Shown: positions 1 to 8,009 of the stretch, in pieces | Layout: every line of letters begins with the position of its first letter | How positions within the stretch are numbered: the first letter of the stretch is position 1 | From: UBA11574 sp964591175 | Lineage (GTDB): Bacteria; Desulfobacterota; Desulfobacteria; Desulfobacterales; UBA11574 | Direction: 5' to 3' | NCBI GenBank assembly: GCA_964591175.1 | Contig: CAZQAF010000004.1 | Location: 1 to 64,000, forward strand | Length of the DNA: 64,000 nucleotides | Position numbers and translations under genes: made by a program | Notes under the pieces: generated by a model | Told to the model about the DNA's origin: nothing | Databases searched by the model: none | Seen by the model: the letters and a program-made list of their open reading frames with translations, nothing else

Positions 1-78
1 GCGGTAGATGACTACAGCTTCACCCTCGGTCGCCTTGGATCTGGGGCATCCTCGATTTTCACTCAATTAAGGTTTTAG
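1..78 (+). CDS. possible 3' end of an upstream gene (partial)
   Basis: Frame 1 is open from the window edge to a TAG at 76-78, giving about 25 residues ending in TQLRF; the other two forward frames stop within the first nine bases. This may be the C-terminus of a gene lying upstream of ccsA. It is too short to assign to a family, and an open frame of this length can occur by chance. Confidence 0.25.
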   Translation, partial: AVDDYSFTLGRLGSGASSIFTQLRF

Positions 79-102
79 AGAGGTTTTGTTAGATCTTTCA
101 AT

Positions 103-136
103 AGAAGTGGTTTCAAAACCTTTTTAGAAACTACTT
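103..136. repeat. solo terminal-repeat hairpin related to the element at 45.9 kb
   Basis: AGAAGTGGTTTCAAAACCT at 103-121 matches the terminal arm of the element at 45924-46067. It is followed directly by an imperfect inverted copy (arms 105-114 and 127-136, one mismatch) with no element interior. It looks like an internally deleted remnant of that repeat, 24 bases before the ccsA start. Confidence 0.5.
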
Positions 137-159
137 ATAGATTCACAAAGGATAAATAC

Positions 160-981
160 GTGGAACCTCTATTTCTTCTGGTTATTATTTTTTATCTGCT
201 GAGCACTATCGGATATCTGTTGTATCTTTTTTTCCAGAAAGATTATCTTCAGAAAACCGGATTTTACCTTATGGCCGCCGGCTTTTTATGCCATACGGCG
301 AAAATCGGATACGGATTTTTCCGGACCGGGCAATTTCCTGTGGCCAACTTTCATGAAACGCTCTCTTTGGCGGGCTGGGCCATTGCCGGTGTTTTTTTGC
401 TGTTTCAATACAAGTACGGTCTCAAAATCCTCGGCGTTTTTGCAGCGCCGCTCATCACCTTTGTGGTGGTCGTTGCGGCGCGGCTGCCGAATGTGCCGGA
501 AGCAACCGGCAGTCTTCTCAGCAATGTGTGGCTGGTGGCGCATGTCATTGCGATTTTTATCGGGGAAGCGGCATTGGCCCTGGCCTGCGGCGCCGGGCTC
601 TTGTATCTTCTCCAAGAGAATGCCATTAAATCCAAACACCGGGGATTCTTCTTCAAGCGTTTGCCATCTTTGGAATTGCTGGACAGCTCCGGATATGCAT
701 GCATCGTTACCGGTTTTACCATGCTGACGTTCGGTCTGATCACAGGCCTGATATATGCCAAATCCGTTTGGGGCAGATTCTGGAGCTGGGATCCCAAGGA
801 GGTTTGGTCCGGCATCACCTGGCTTTTGTATGCCGCGCTCCTTCACCAGCGATTGACCGTGGGATGGCGGGGGCGCCGGGCGGCGATTATGGCCATTATC
901 GGATTTGCGGTCGTTTTATTTACGTTTCTGGGGGTCAACTTCCTGTTAAAGGGGCATCACGGACAATTTACGCAGATGTAA
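160..981 (+). CDS. ccsA: cytochrome c biogenesis protein CcsA/ResC family
   Basis: This is an integral membrane protein of 273 residues with about eight hydrophobic segments. The tryptophan-rich WWD signature WGRFWSWDPKEVW lies at about 204-216. Histidines at 128 and 229 are candidates for the heme-handling residues known in this family. CcsA proteins carry and present heme to apocytochromes c outside the membrane (system II maturation), normally with a CcsB/ResB partner that is not seen in this window. The start is a GTG at 160. hemA follows after 86 bases on the same strand, so heme synthesis and heme use are linked here. The family call is firm. The exact split of labour with CcsB cannot be read from this sequence. 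Confidence 0.93.
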   Translation: MEPLFLLVIIFYLLSTIGYLLYLFFQKDYLQKTGFYLMAAGFLCHTAKIGYGFFRTGQFPVANFHETLSLAGWAIAGVFLLFQYKYGLKILGVFAAPLITFVVVVAARLPNVPEATGSLLSNVWLVAHVIAIFIGEAALALACGAGLLYLLQENAIKSKHRGFFFKRLPSLELLDSSGYACIVTGFTMLTFGLITGLIYAKSVWGRFWSWDPKEVWSGITWLLYAALLHQRLTVGWRGRRAAIMAIIGFAVVLFTFLGVNFLLKGHHGQFTQM

Positions 982-1067
982 ACGAAACTGGAGCGAAGCG
1001 CTTAAGCCCGAGCATTGTAAAATATTTATAAGTATAGTGAATTATATAATTTTATAGACGTTAAATT

Positions 1068-2348
1068 ATGTCGAACATGTTGGACATCGTATTGCTGGGA
1101 GTGAATCATAAGACAGCGCCGATAGCGCTGAGGGAATGTCTTACTATTTCAAAGAATGAGACATCGGCCGCCTTGAAAGCGTTTCAGGATCTGGGATCCA
1201 TCCGGGAAGTCATGCTCTTTTCCACCTGCAACCGTGTGGAAGTTCTCATGGTCGCAGAAGACAAATCCAATGCGGTGGACACTGCGAAATCCTTTCTTTC
1301 CCATTTAAAGCAGCTCCCGGTTTCCGAATTTGAAAAATCGCTTTACATTCATGAAGGAGATGATGCGGTCCGGCATGTCTTCAGGGTTGCCGCCAGCCTC
1401 GATTCCATGGTGGTGGGGGAGCCTCAGATTCTGGGCCAGATCAAAGAAGCGTATCAAATGGCCACCCATACCAAAACATCCGGCGTTCTTTTGAACAAAT
1501 TGCTCCATCGGACGTTTTTTGTGGCCAAACGGGTTCGGACGGAAACCGGAATCGGAGATCGCGCGGTATCCATCAGTTATGCGGCCGTAAAGCTGGGGCG
1601 GAAAATTTTCGGATCATTCGAAGGAAAAAAGGTGCTGCTGATCGGTGCCGGGGAAATGGCGGAACTGGCGGTGGAGCACCTGATTCGAAACAGGGTCGGA
1701 GATATCCTGATCGCCAATAGAACCTTTGAAAGCGGCGTGGATATGGCGAAGAAATTCAACGGGCAGGCGATCCGGTTCGATGAAATCAGAGATGCTCTGG
1801 AACAGGTGGACATCATCATCAGTTCAACCGGTTCACCGGATTACGTGGTCACCCGGGATCATGTCAAAGGGATGATTCGCCGGCGCCGAAATCGCCCGCT
1901 TTTTTTCATCGACATTGCCGTTCCCCGGGATATCGATCCGGAAATCAACCGGCTGTCCAATTCATATGTTTATGATATTGACGACCTCAAGGGCATCATC
2001 GATGAAAATATCCAAGACCGGAACAAGGAAGCGATAAAAGGGGAAAGAATCATTGACGAGGCGGTGATCAGCTTCCGGCACTGGTATGACAATCTGAATG
2101 TCATGCCGACCATTGTCGAATTGAGAAAAAAGATCGAGGACATTGCAAGCGGTGAGCTGAAAAGAACACAGCAAACACTGAGGCATCTCTCGGCCGACGA
2201 CCTCAAGGCCATCAACCGGATGACGGACGCCATGGTCAACAAGATACTTCACGATCCAACGCTTCTGCTGAAAAGCAACGGGAGATACCAGGACAAATCC
2301 GTCTATCTCGACGTAGTTCGAAAGCTGTTCAAACTGGATGAATCCTGA
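1068..2348 (+). CDS. hemA: glutamyl-tRNA reductase
   Basis: The enzyme reduces glutamyl-tRNA(Glu) to glutamate-1-semialdehyde, the first committed step of tetrapyrrole synthesis by the C5 pathway. The 426 residues match the usual family length. Visible landmarks are VNHKTAPI near the N-terminus, the catalytic cysteine C54 in FSTCNRVE, the conserved stretch VVGEPQILGQIKEAY, an NADPH-binding VLLIGAGEMAE, and the C-terminal dimerisation region. It sits directly after ccsA, which fits a cell that makes much c-type cytochrome and possibly siroheme. The stop codon lies inside the left arm of a long palindromic repeat (2343-2452), so that repeat probably shapes the 3' end of the transcript. Confidence 0.97.
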   Translation: MSNMLDIVLLGVNHKTAPIALRECLTISKNETSAALKAFQDLGSIREVMLFSTCNRVEVLMVAEDKSNAVDTAKSFLSHLKQLPVSEFEKSLYIHEGDDAVRHVFRVAASLDSMVVGEPQILGQIKEAYQMATHTKTSGVLLNKLLHRTFFVAKRVRTETGIGDRAVSISYAAVKLGRKIFGSFEGKKVLLIGAGEMAELAVEHLIRNRVGDILIANRTFESGVDMAKKFNGQAIRFDEIRDALEQVDIIISSTGSPDYVVTRDHVKGMIRRRRNRPLFFIDIAVPRDIDPEINRLSNSYVYDIDDLKGIIDENIQDRNKEAIKGERIIDEAVISFRHWYDNLNVMPTIVELRKKIEDIASGELKRTQQTLRHLSADDLKAINRMTDAMVNKILHDPTLLLKSNGRYQDKSVYLDVVRKLFKLDES

Positions 2349-2452
2349 AGCTTGTGCGGGCCGGAGGCTTTCATCTGCTGCGTTATTAAAGACTCGCAAT
2401 AGTTCACTATGGCTTCGCCCTTAAATGCCTCCGGCCCGCGCAAGCTTCAGGA
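2343..2452. repeat. palindromic intergenic element overlapping the hemA stop
   Basis: Arms of 26 bases at 2343-2368 and 2427-2452 are complementary with one mismatch. The left arm starts inside the last codons of hemA and includes its TGA. The interior holds CTGCGTT and a small ATAGTTCACTAT palindrome, which recall boxes of the larger elements at 24-47 kb, but the CTTGATCTTGAAC-type box is missing. It is probably a shorter relative and could act as a terminator or mRNA 3'-end hairpin. Confidence 0.7.
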
Positions 2453-2505
2453 ATATCATTAAATGAGGGAAAATATTCTGTGAAAAAATATTTTAAAAAG
2501 AACGG

Positions 2506-3423
2506 ATGCTACATAATACCAATCATATAGACATTGCTCCAATACGTCATCTGTATCCGTTTACATCCCATTTCATAAAAATAAACGGTTTGAAGTACCA
2601 TTTTTTGAATCAGGGTTCGGGGGATCCGGTGGTCATGCTTCACGGAAATCCCACCTGGTCGTTTTATTTTCGGGAACTGATCAAGGGCCTGTATCCGGAG
2701 TTTCGCACCATTGTGCCGGATCACATGGGCTGCGGCCTGTCGGACAAACCCGCTATCGATCGGTATGATTATCGGTTGAAAAGCCGGGTGGACGACCTGG
2801 AAACGCTTCTCGATGAATTAGGTGTAACCCGGGACATCACGCTGGTGCTTCACGACTGGGGGGGAATGATCGGCATGGCGTATGCCGTAAGACACCCGGA
2901 AAGGATTCGCCGGCTGGTCGTCATGAACACCGCAGCCTTTCTCCTGCCGTATGGGAAACCCCTTCCCATAAGGCTTCGTCTCATACGAAACATCAAGCCT
3001 TTTGGGACATTGGCGGTTCTGGGATTTAATGCTTTCGCTGTGGGCGCACTGTTTATGGCCTCTTACAAGGGGCTTTCCGCGGATGTTAAATCCGGTCTTG
3101 TTGCACCTTACAACCATTGGCAAAATCGAATCGCCACACTAAAATTTGTCCAGGATATTCCTGTCCATAAAAAAGATCCGAGCTATCGCCTCGTAAAATA
3201 TGTGGACGACAATTTGCATCAATTGACCCGAGTCCCCATGCTCATCTTGTGGGGGGAGCATGATTTTGTCTTTGATATGGACTTTCTTTCCGAGTGGCGG
3301 CGCCGTTTTCCCCATGCAACGGTAAGGACATTCAAAGACGCGGGGCATTATGTTCTTGAGGACGCAGGAGACAGAATCGTTCCCATGGTTAAGAATTTTT
3401 TAACCCGGGATTCGCACCCTTAA
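2506..3423 (+). CDS. oleB: OleB-type alpha/beta hydrolase (beta-lactone decarboxylase)
   Basis: In the long-chain olefin pathway OleB turns the cis-beta-lactone made by OleC into a cis-alkene plus CO2. The 305-residue protein has the haloalkane-dehalogenase fold markers: HGNPTW at 46-51, a nucleophile motif HDWGGMIG with D117, and a C-terminal histidine H281 in DAGHYVLED. Stretches such as PDHMGCGLSDKP, LVVMNTAAFLLP, FVQDIP and WGEHDFVFD resemble OleB more than true dehalogenases. The ATG at 2506 is used; the next one in frame is far inside the fold. oleC and oleD are on the same strand 15 kb downstream and oleA is absent, so the pathway is split here. A stand-alone dehalogenase is the main alternative. 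Confidence 0.82.
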   Translation: MLHNTNHIDIAPIRHLYPFTSHFIKINGLKYHFLNQGSGDPVVMLHGNPTWSFYFRELIKGLYPEFRTIVPDHMGCGLSDKPAIDRYDYRLKSRVDDLETLLDELGVTRDITLVLHDWGGMIGMAYAVRHPERIRRLVVMNTAAFLLPYGKPLPIRLRLIRNIKPFGTLAVLGFNAFAVGALFMASYKGLSADVKSGLVAPYNHWQNRIATLKFVQDIPVHKKDPSYRLVKYVDDNLHQLTRVPMLILWGEHDFVFDMDFLSEWRRRFPHATVRTFKDAGHYVLEDAGDRIVPMVKNFLTRDSHP

Positions 3424-3535
3424 ATAGATAGAAAGCCTTTGCCGCAGTCCAAAAGGAATTTTTAAAGGTAGAATATCATCCAGGTTAAAGGTCCCAGGAT
3501 TTAGCGCCCGTGGTTCGGCCCCCGGGTGCGCAAAG

Positions 3536-3622
3536 TCATGGACGATACGCAGCGCGACCGGCTGATATCCGACCTCTGGTCCTTAACCTCTCTCCTCTTC
3601 CCTCTTTTCTATTTTTTAATTC
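3536..3622. repeat. pyrimidine-rich intergenic repeat (copy 1)
   Basis: The block CCGACCTCTGGTCCTTAACC followed by a run of CT-rich sequence closely matches 4590-4620 and resembles blocks at 17.7-17.9 kb and, inverted, 21.45-21.58 kb. It lies at the 3' end of the broken CFI-box gene. The open frame that runs across it on the plus strand has no protein-like character. Confidence 0.5.
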
Positions 3623-4297
3623 GCGACGTCCTGCACCAGACACGTCCCACAAAAAAAGAAATGAAGATCAGCAACAATGCTACTGCTGATACAGTGCCCG
3701 TTTTCAGCGCCATCCAGCTAAAACCCACAATGGGCAACAGACTTATGCGAACTATCGCTCTGAGGTTGTCATGTTTTTTTATGAAATCGGCTATAGGGGG
3801 TGAATAGTGTAGTAAAAAGAAACAAGACGATTACCAACTGCATTGTCGAGTAAAAAACGGTCACGAAAGTCACGCAATATTTTTATATAGGGTTCCATCA
3901 ATGAGCCATCGGCAGCAGTCGCTATAAAACAACCCGCGTCGCTGTCACCGCCTCCGTTATTTTCTGTGGGCGGCGGATCAGCTGAAACGCCTTTTATAAG
4001 ACATACTTCGTTGGAATCGGCACTTTCCGATCCATTTGTGTCAAACGCTCTCACGATAAAATAATACGTTTTAGTTTTATCCAGATCATAAATGGTACAA
4101 GAAGGATCAGCAGATTCCCAGTAAGGGTTTTCATAATCATAGGGTTGACTTTCCTCACGATAAAAAGCCCTGTAACCGGCCAAGTTTGGTTCGTTATTTG
4201 GGGACCATCGGAGTGTGATATCGATCGCATAAACAGGTGTAGCGAAGTTAAATAATAGGAAAATGAGGGACAGTCTAAATTTCAGGTTGCTGAGCAT
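3609..4297 (-). pseudogene. frameshifted fibronectin-III / CFI-box-CTERM surface protein
   Basis: Reading leftwards from an ATG at 4297, the protein begins with a signal peptide (LIFLLFNFATPVYA), then a fibronectin type III-like domain (ITLRWSPNNEPNLAGYRAFY). A Pro/Gly linker follows, then CFIATAADGS and ILRDFRDRFLL, the hallmark of CFI-box C-terminal sorting regions. The main frame stops early at 3791. If one base is restored near 3805-3810, the next frame continues without a break as YSPPIADFIKKHDNLRAIVR plus a hydrophobic segment and basic tail, ending at TAG 3609-3611. That is exactly the expected end of a CFI-box protein. A one-base deletion, or a base-call error, therefore separates it from its anchor. 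A longer start at 4375 is possible, but the signal peptide favours 4297. Confidence 0.75.
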
Positions 4298-4375
4298 AAT
4301 GTATCGAGAAATTTCTTGCCAATAATTTGGACATAAAATATCCAGTGAATTTATTTCCAGAGAGTATAAAAGCAA

Positions 4376-4819
4376 TTTTCATGCCTTGTACAGCTCTGGT
4401 GATAATAATATATATAAACCAGCATGTTATATATTTTCCCATGTTCTGAGAATCGGCTTGTTTCAATTTTCGTTATAATTTGCCATAAGTCACTGATATT
4501 TTTTTGTCACACAGATGAAGGCTGATGACCCGTCTTCGCTCTACGAGCTACGCAGGGCAAGCAGATGGCAGACAACAGACGATCCGACCTCCGACCTCTG
4601 CTCCTTAACCTCTTTCCTATTATCAATCTATTGCATTCGTGCTGTCATCATTTTTCCCAAGTCGGAGCTGTAGCTTATCTCACAGTCGTTATCTGAAAGG
4701 GTTGGGGGAAACCAACTGGATTATTGGTTTAATGAAGATATCGGATTTGGGGTGGTTTGTAGCATTCAGTTGTCAAATGTGTTGCATACTACTCGGTCGG
4801 GATTGACCGTTAGAGGCTT
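4376..4819. other. intergenic stretch with one repeat copy
   Basis: No convincing gene is present. At 4526-4625 there is a second copy of the pyrimidine-rich repeat, preceded by TCTTCGCTCTACGAGCTACG. A near-identical 20-mer occurs at about 21490 in the same orientation. The rest is moderately AT-rich and presumably holds the promoter of the leftward CFI-box gene; no clear -35/-10 pair could be chosen. Confidence 0.5.
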
Positions 4820-5345
4820 TGTTTGCGGTATTAAATCCCTTCTTCATCGATTTAAGCGTCTTGTCATGTGCAGATTCAACTCCTAAAAGAAAAGCCATAA
4901 AACCAGCTTTGTACATCTTTTTAAGAACATCCGGCCTTTTTGCAATTTCCAAGCGCGCATTGATAACGTATTTCTTTTTTATTCCCTCCTGCAGAATAGG
5001 TCACAGACCCTTTCAACCCAATTCATATCGGCCGTAAAAATGTCGTCGGCAAAGCCAACCACATCGGCCTCGATGGTTTTAATCTCTTCCACAACCGACT
5101 CCGGCGTTCGAACGGACCACTTTCTTTTTTCCCCCAAAGGATTGAACTTGAAGTCGCAGAATTTGCAGTTATAAGGACAACNNNNNNNNNNNNNNNNNNN
5201 NNNNNNNNNNNNNNNNNNNNNNNNNNNNNNNNNNNNNNNNNNNNNNNNNNNNNNNNNNNNNNNNNNNNNNNNNNNNNNNNNTTTTCCCCCAAAGGATTGA
5301 ACTTGAAGTCGCAGAATTTGCAGTTATAAGGACAACGTCCTTATC
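4820..5345 (-). pseudogene. fragment of a radical SAM protein (B12-binding type)
   Basis: On the minus strand the frame RCPYNCKFCDFKFNPLG carries the CxxxCxxC cluster motif of radical SAM enzymes. It is followed by SVVEEIKTIEADVVGFADDI and, after a one-base shift near 4995, by KKYVINARLEIAKRPDVL and AFLLGVESAHDKTLKSMKKG. This order is typical of the radical SAM half of B12-binding radical SAM proteins. The N-terminal B12 domain and the C-terminal third are missing, a stop lies just upstream of the CxxxCxxC motif, and the frame is broken. It is a decayed remnant. The assembly gap 5182-5281 interrupts it. Confidence 0.75.
5182..5281. other. 100-N assembly gap flanked by a 55-bp direct repeat
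   Basis: The 55 bases before the Ns (5127-5181) are identical to the 55 bases after them (5282-5336). This is what an unmerged k-mer overlap between two contigs would look like, so the real gap is probably zero or negative. Confidence 0.85.
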
Positions 5346-5477
5346 TGTGATGAGTTAGAATTAATATCAAATGGAAAGCCTGTATTCGGGATGGATTGAT
5401 TTGCACATTTTTAAGGGCAAAAGTACACATTTTGGGTGCAATGGTTAAATGGGGCCGACGCCGCAGGTTAATTATTT

Positions 5478-5506
5478 TTGACCTGATTGAATCGATATAT
5501 TATAAG
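5478..5506 (+). promoter_or_regulatory. sigma-70-like promoter before the DUF2889 gene
   Basis: TTGACC at 5478-5483 and TATAAG at 5501-5506 are separated by 17 bases. Transcription would begin near 5513, inside the longest open frame that starts at 5487, which argues for a start codon further downstream (5577). Confidence 0.45.
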
Positions 5507-5576
5507 GCCGGTGATACCGAGATTTAAACCTGTAAAAATTATGGCCGCAACTTCAGATGATTATGGGGGAGGAATG

Positions 5577-6122
5577 ATGAATTTGGTCGATCAGTGCAGA
5601 GAAAGAAAGATCCATAAGAGGAATATTGAAATATCCACTTATCAATATGATGAAAAACACATTGTTGTTGAAGGAATACTGAAAGATGATATTTTGATAT
5701 CCATCTATACTTCCGGGAAAAAACACCAGCCCCACTCACCACATCACATGATTATTCAAATGCTCATTGAATCTTCATCCCTTATTATTCAGGAAATAAA
5801 TGTTGAGATGCCGGGGATTCCTTATGAATGGTGTAAGGAAACATCGGATAGTCTTGATCCAGTCAAAGGGTTAAAAATAGAGCCCGGTTTTACATCTAAA
5901 GTGAAACAGATTTTACGTAAAAACAAGAAATGCTTACATTTGACGACACTTTTTCTTTCAATGGTGCCGACTGTAATGCAGGGGTATTGGACGTCCAATG
6001 CTAGAAAAACAAGCGGCGGTAAAGTTTCATCAGGGATGATAGAAGGTTACCTTGTTGATACCTGTTGGGTTTGGAGAAAAGACGGTCCGCGTTTAAAAAT
6101 GCTGAATCGATCTAAAACGTAA
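5577..6122 (+). CDS. DUF2889 domain protein
   Basis: The protein resembles DUF2889, a family of uncharacterised bacterial proteins of about 180-210 residues. Visible features are the N-terminal KIHKRNIEISTYQYDEKHIVVEG strand pair, an HSPHHMIIQMLIESSSLIIQ core, PGIPYEWC, and the later GFTSKVKQILRKNKKCLHLTTL. The frame is open from 5487. GGGGGAGGA sits just before tandem ATGs at 5574 and 5577, and the promoter-like pair at 5478-5506 overlaps the longest possible start, so 5577 is preferred; 5541 is another option. No membrane segment or signal peptide is seen. The function is unknown and the neighbours do not help, since this gene stands alone between a decayed fragment and a response regulator. 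Confidence 0.72.
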   Translation: MNLVDQCRERKIHKRNIEISTYQYDEKHIVVEGILKDDILISIYTSGKKHQPHSPHHMIIQMLIESSSLIIQEINVEMPGIPYEWCKETSDSLDPVKGLKIEPGFTSKVKQILRKNKKCLHLTTLFLSMVPTVMQGYWTSNARKTSGGKVSSGMIEGYLVDTCWVWRKDGPRLKMLNRSKT

Positions 6123-6721
6123 TATGTCCTGAAAAAAACCTTGCCAATTGACAAGACTTCTTGCGACGGGACGGAAAACTATAACGTCGCACTTTCCCAG
6201 AAAGTCCTTGCCATTATTAAACATGATAATGAGAATTGGTTGGAAAAGTTTCATTGGGGGCTTGTTCCTTATAATAACGATCCCCTCCATTGATACCTGA
6301 TGTTACAGATCTTGCTTGTCGCAAAGTGTCATTATTTGTAATAGCCTTGACAAGCGAGGTTAATTATGCGAAAGAATATATGATTTAAAATAGTTGCTTT
6401 AACTTTATTCAAAGGAAGAGCATATGTGACGATATTGAACCCCATTTCTCATATAGAGAGTGGGGTTTTTTGTCTATATGCACAATTGACGCCAAAATTT
6501 TAACTATCCACGTGAAATGGTAAGGTATCATCTGACACAGCCGCAGACCTTGAGATGCCAACCTTGTGACGGTCAGGCTGATTGCTGTTTCACCGAACAT
6601 CATTCTTCGTATAGAAGATAGCGGCAGTCGATGTGATCCAATTTTTAGTTCACTCATAAAATTGAATGGTTTGAACTTATACTCATGGCAAAAAATCGAA
6701 ACATGGATAAAGGAAAACCCA
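6123..6721. other. intergenic stretch with a terminator hairpin
   Basis: No gene is supported here. The main feature is a terminator-like hairpin at 6438-6472. The open frame that extends the response regulator upstream to 6566 has no ribosome site and no domain content, so it is read as leader. Confidence 0.5.
6438..6472 (+). terminator. rho-independent terminator candidate
   Basis: AACCCCA at 6438-6444 pairs with TGGGGTT at 6461-6467, with an inner CTC/GAG pairing, and is followed by a T run. It would end transcripts arriving from the DUF2889 gene. Confidence 0.6.
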
Positions 6722-7114
6722 ATGGACCAGTCGCTAAAATTACTGATCATTGATGATGATGAGCATCTTCTGGCCAATCTTTGTTATTTTCTTACTGATA
6801 AAAAGTACGATGTCATCTCAGTTACCAATGGTTTGGAAGGGCTGAAATTACTTGAAGATGATCAGGAAGGATTTAACCTGATCATAACGGATATCGTCAT
6901 GCCGCAAATAAGTGGAATCAGTTTAATTTCAATAATCAAGAAAAAAATGCCCGACATCCCCGTTATCGCAATCACTGCATGGGGGGAATATCCTGAAGAG
7001 TTCGCTATAGAATCCCAAGCGGACAAGGTATTGTCAAAACCATTCGAACTTTCTGAACTTGACAAAGCCATCAATGAACTCATTTCTTCCCAAAAGCACA
7101 CAGTTCGGGCTTGA
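6722..7114 (+). CDS. single-domain response regulator
   Basis: This is a 130-residue stand-alone receiver domain. The acidic pocket is D11-D12-D13, the phosphoacceptor is D57 in ITDIVMP, T85 is the conserved switch residue, and K106 lies in LSKPFE. There is no output domain, so it would pass phosphate on or act by binding another protein, in the manner of CheY or Spo0F. The ATG at 6722 is chosen because AAGGA precedes it by about seven bases and the receiver fold begins at once. No kinase gene is next to it. The kinases at 29.6-33.3 kb are far away, and a partnership with them is only a guess. Confidence 0.88.
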   Translation: MDQSLKLLIIDDDEHLLANLCYFLTDKKYDVISVTNGLEGLKLLEDDQEGFNLIITDIVMPQISGISLISIIKKKMPDIPVIAITAWGEYPEEFAIESQADKVLSKPFELSELDKAINELISSQKHTVRA

Positions 7115-7484
7115 AAAATCGTGGTGACGCCATAACCAGTGAAATACCCGTATTTTCAGAACGAAGCTCCAGATGGTGTCAAATCCCGTGTTCTATTTTC
7201 TGCTAATCGGGAATTAAAGCCGCCGGCCATGACGGTAAGCGCTTCAAAACAACACCCCTCCCGGCAGATTATGAATTTTTCAGGGGCACAAAATTTTTCG
7301 GATCTGTTCCCCGAAATGCCTTCTGCACCGGGATTTTAGACGGTCTGTCGGAATAAAGAGGCGGTATATCATTGACCTGCACTGTTAAAAACGTTAGGCT
7401 GCTCATCAGTGGATGAATATGAGCAGGGCAATGGCGAGCGTGAACGTTAACGGAGCCCCCATCGAATATTCCCAATAAAATCAT
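7115..7484. other. intergenic stretch, no gene seen
   Basis: A 66-codon open frame at 7139-7339 has no ribosome site and low protein likeness, so it is not called. A hairpin with arms CTGCTCAT and ATGAGCAG lies at about 7402-7430 next to GTTAGGC. TTGACC followed 17 bases later by TAGGCT could be a weak promoter for the GNAT gene. Confidence 0.4.
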
Positions 7485-7913
7485 ATGTCTATTATTCATC
7501 GAAAAGCGATTAAAGAAGACATAAGAGCGCTTAGGGAATTGTTAAAAGAACTTGGTTATGATGTTGGTGACCGAACTTTATCTCATCGAATAAATGCTAT
7601 CCGAGATCAAGGCGGAGAAGTTATCGTTGCGTCGATGAACGGTCGGGCTGTCGGTTGCGTAAATACAATAATAGATATTCGACTGGCAGAGGGGCTAACC
7701 GGTGAACTCGTCAGCCTGGTTGTTTCTGCTGAGCATCGCGGTGTGGGTATTGGAAAGGGGTTGGTATCCCAGGCTGAATCATGGTTTAAAGCTAAAGGGT
7801 GCCATACGATTCGGGTCAGGGCCAATGCGGTTCGCAAAGAAGCTCACCGATTCTATTTGAAACTGGGCTTTAAAGAAATAAAAACACAGAAAATATTTAC
7901 CAAAACAATGTGA
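7485..7913 (+). CDS. GNAT family N-acetyltransferase
   Basis: The 142-residue protein has the single GNAT fold. Motif A, LVVSAEHRGVGIGKGLV, contains the acetyl-CoA pyrophosphate-binding RGxGxG pattern, and motif B is in HRFYLKLGFKEI near the end. These enzymes move an acetyl group from acetyl-CoA to an amine. The acceptor cannot be predicted here because the family covers antibiotics, polyamines, protein N-termini and more. The ATG at 7485 starts directly at the first beta strand (IIHRKAIKEDI). The gene is isolated, with about 100 bases to the next one, and may be carried by the accessory zone in which it lies. Confidence 0.85.
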   Translation: MSIIHRKAIKEDIRALRELLKELGYDVGDRTLSHRINAIRDQGGEVIVASMNGRAVGCVNTIIDIRLAEGLTGELVSLVVSAEHRGVGIGKGLVSQAESWFKAKGCHTIRVRANAVRKEAHRFYLKLGFKEIKTQKIFTKTM

Positions 7914-8009
7914 AATAAGCAAATTTCGCTGCCCTGCCATCTAAGGCGGAAGCTGAAGCAGGCATTGTCTACACTGTTGACCGCTGCCATTAAAAGGAAT
8001 CAGAGAACC

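Noticed and set aside
3526..3807. 93-codon open frame on the plus strand
   Set aside because: It runs over a dispersed repeat and the antisense of the restored CFI-box C-terminus, so it is not a gene.
7139..7339. 66-codon open frame upstream of the GNAT gene
   Set aside because: No ribosome site, no secondary structure pattern and no family likeness.
7395..7460. attC-like site near the GNAT gene (GTTAGGC with a hairpin and AACGTTAAC)
   Set aside because: No matching complementary R'' box (GCCTAAC-like) pairs with it, there is no second site after the gene and no integrase, so a gene cassette is not supported.
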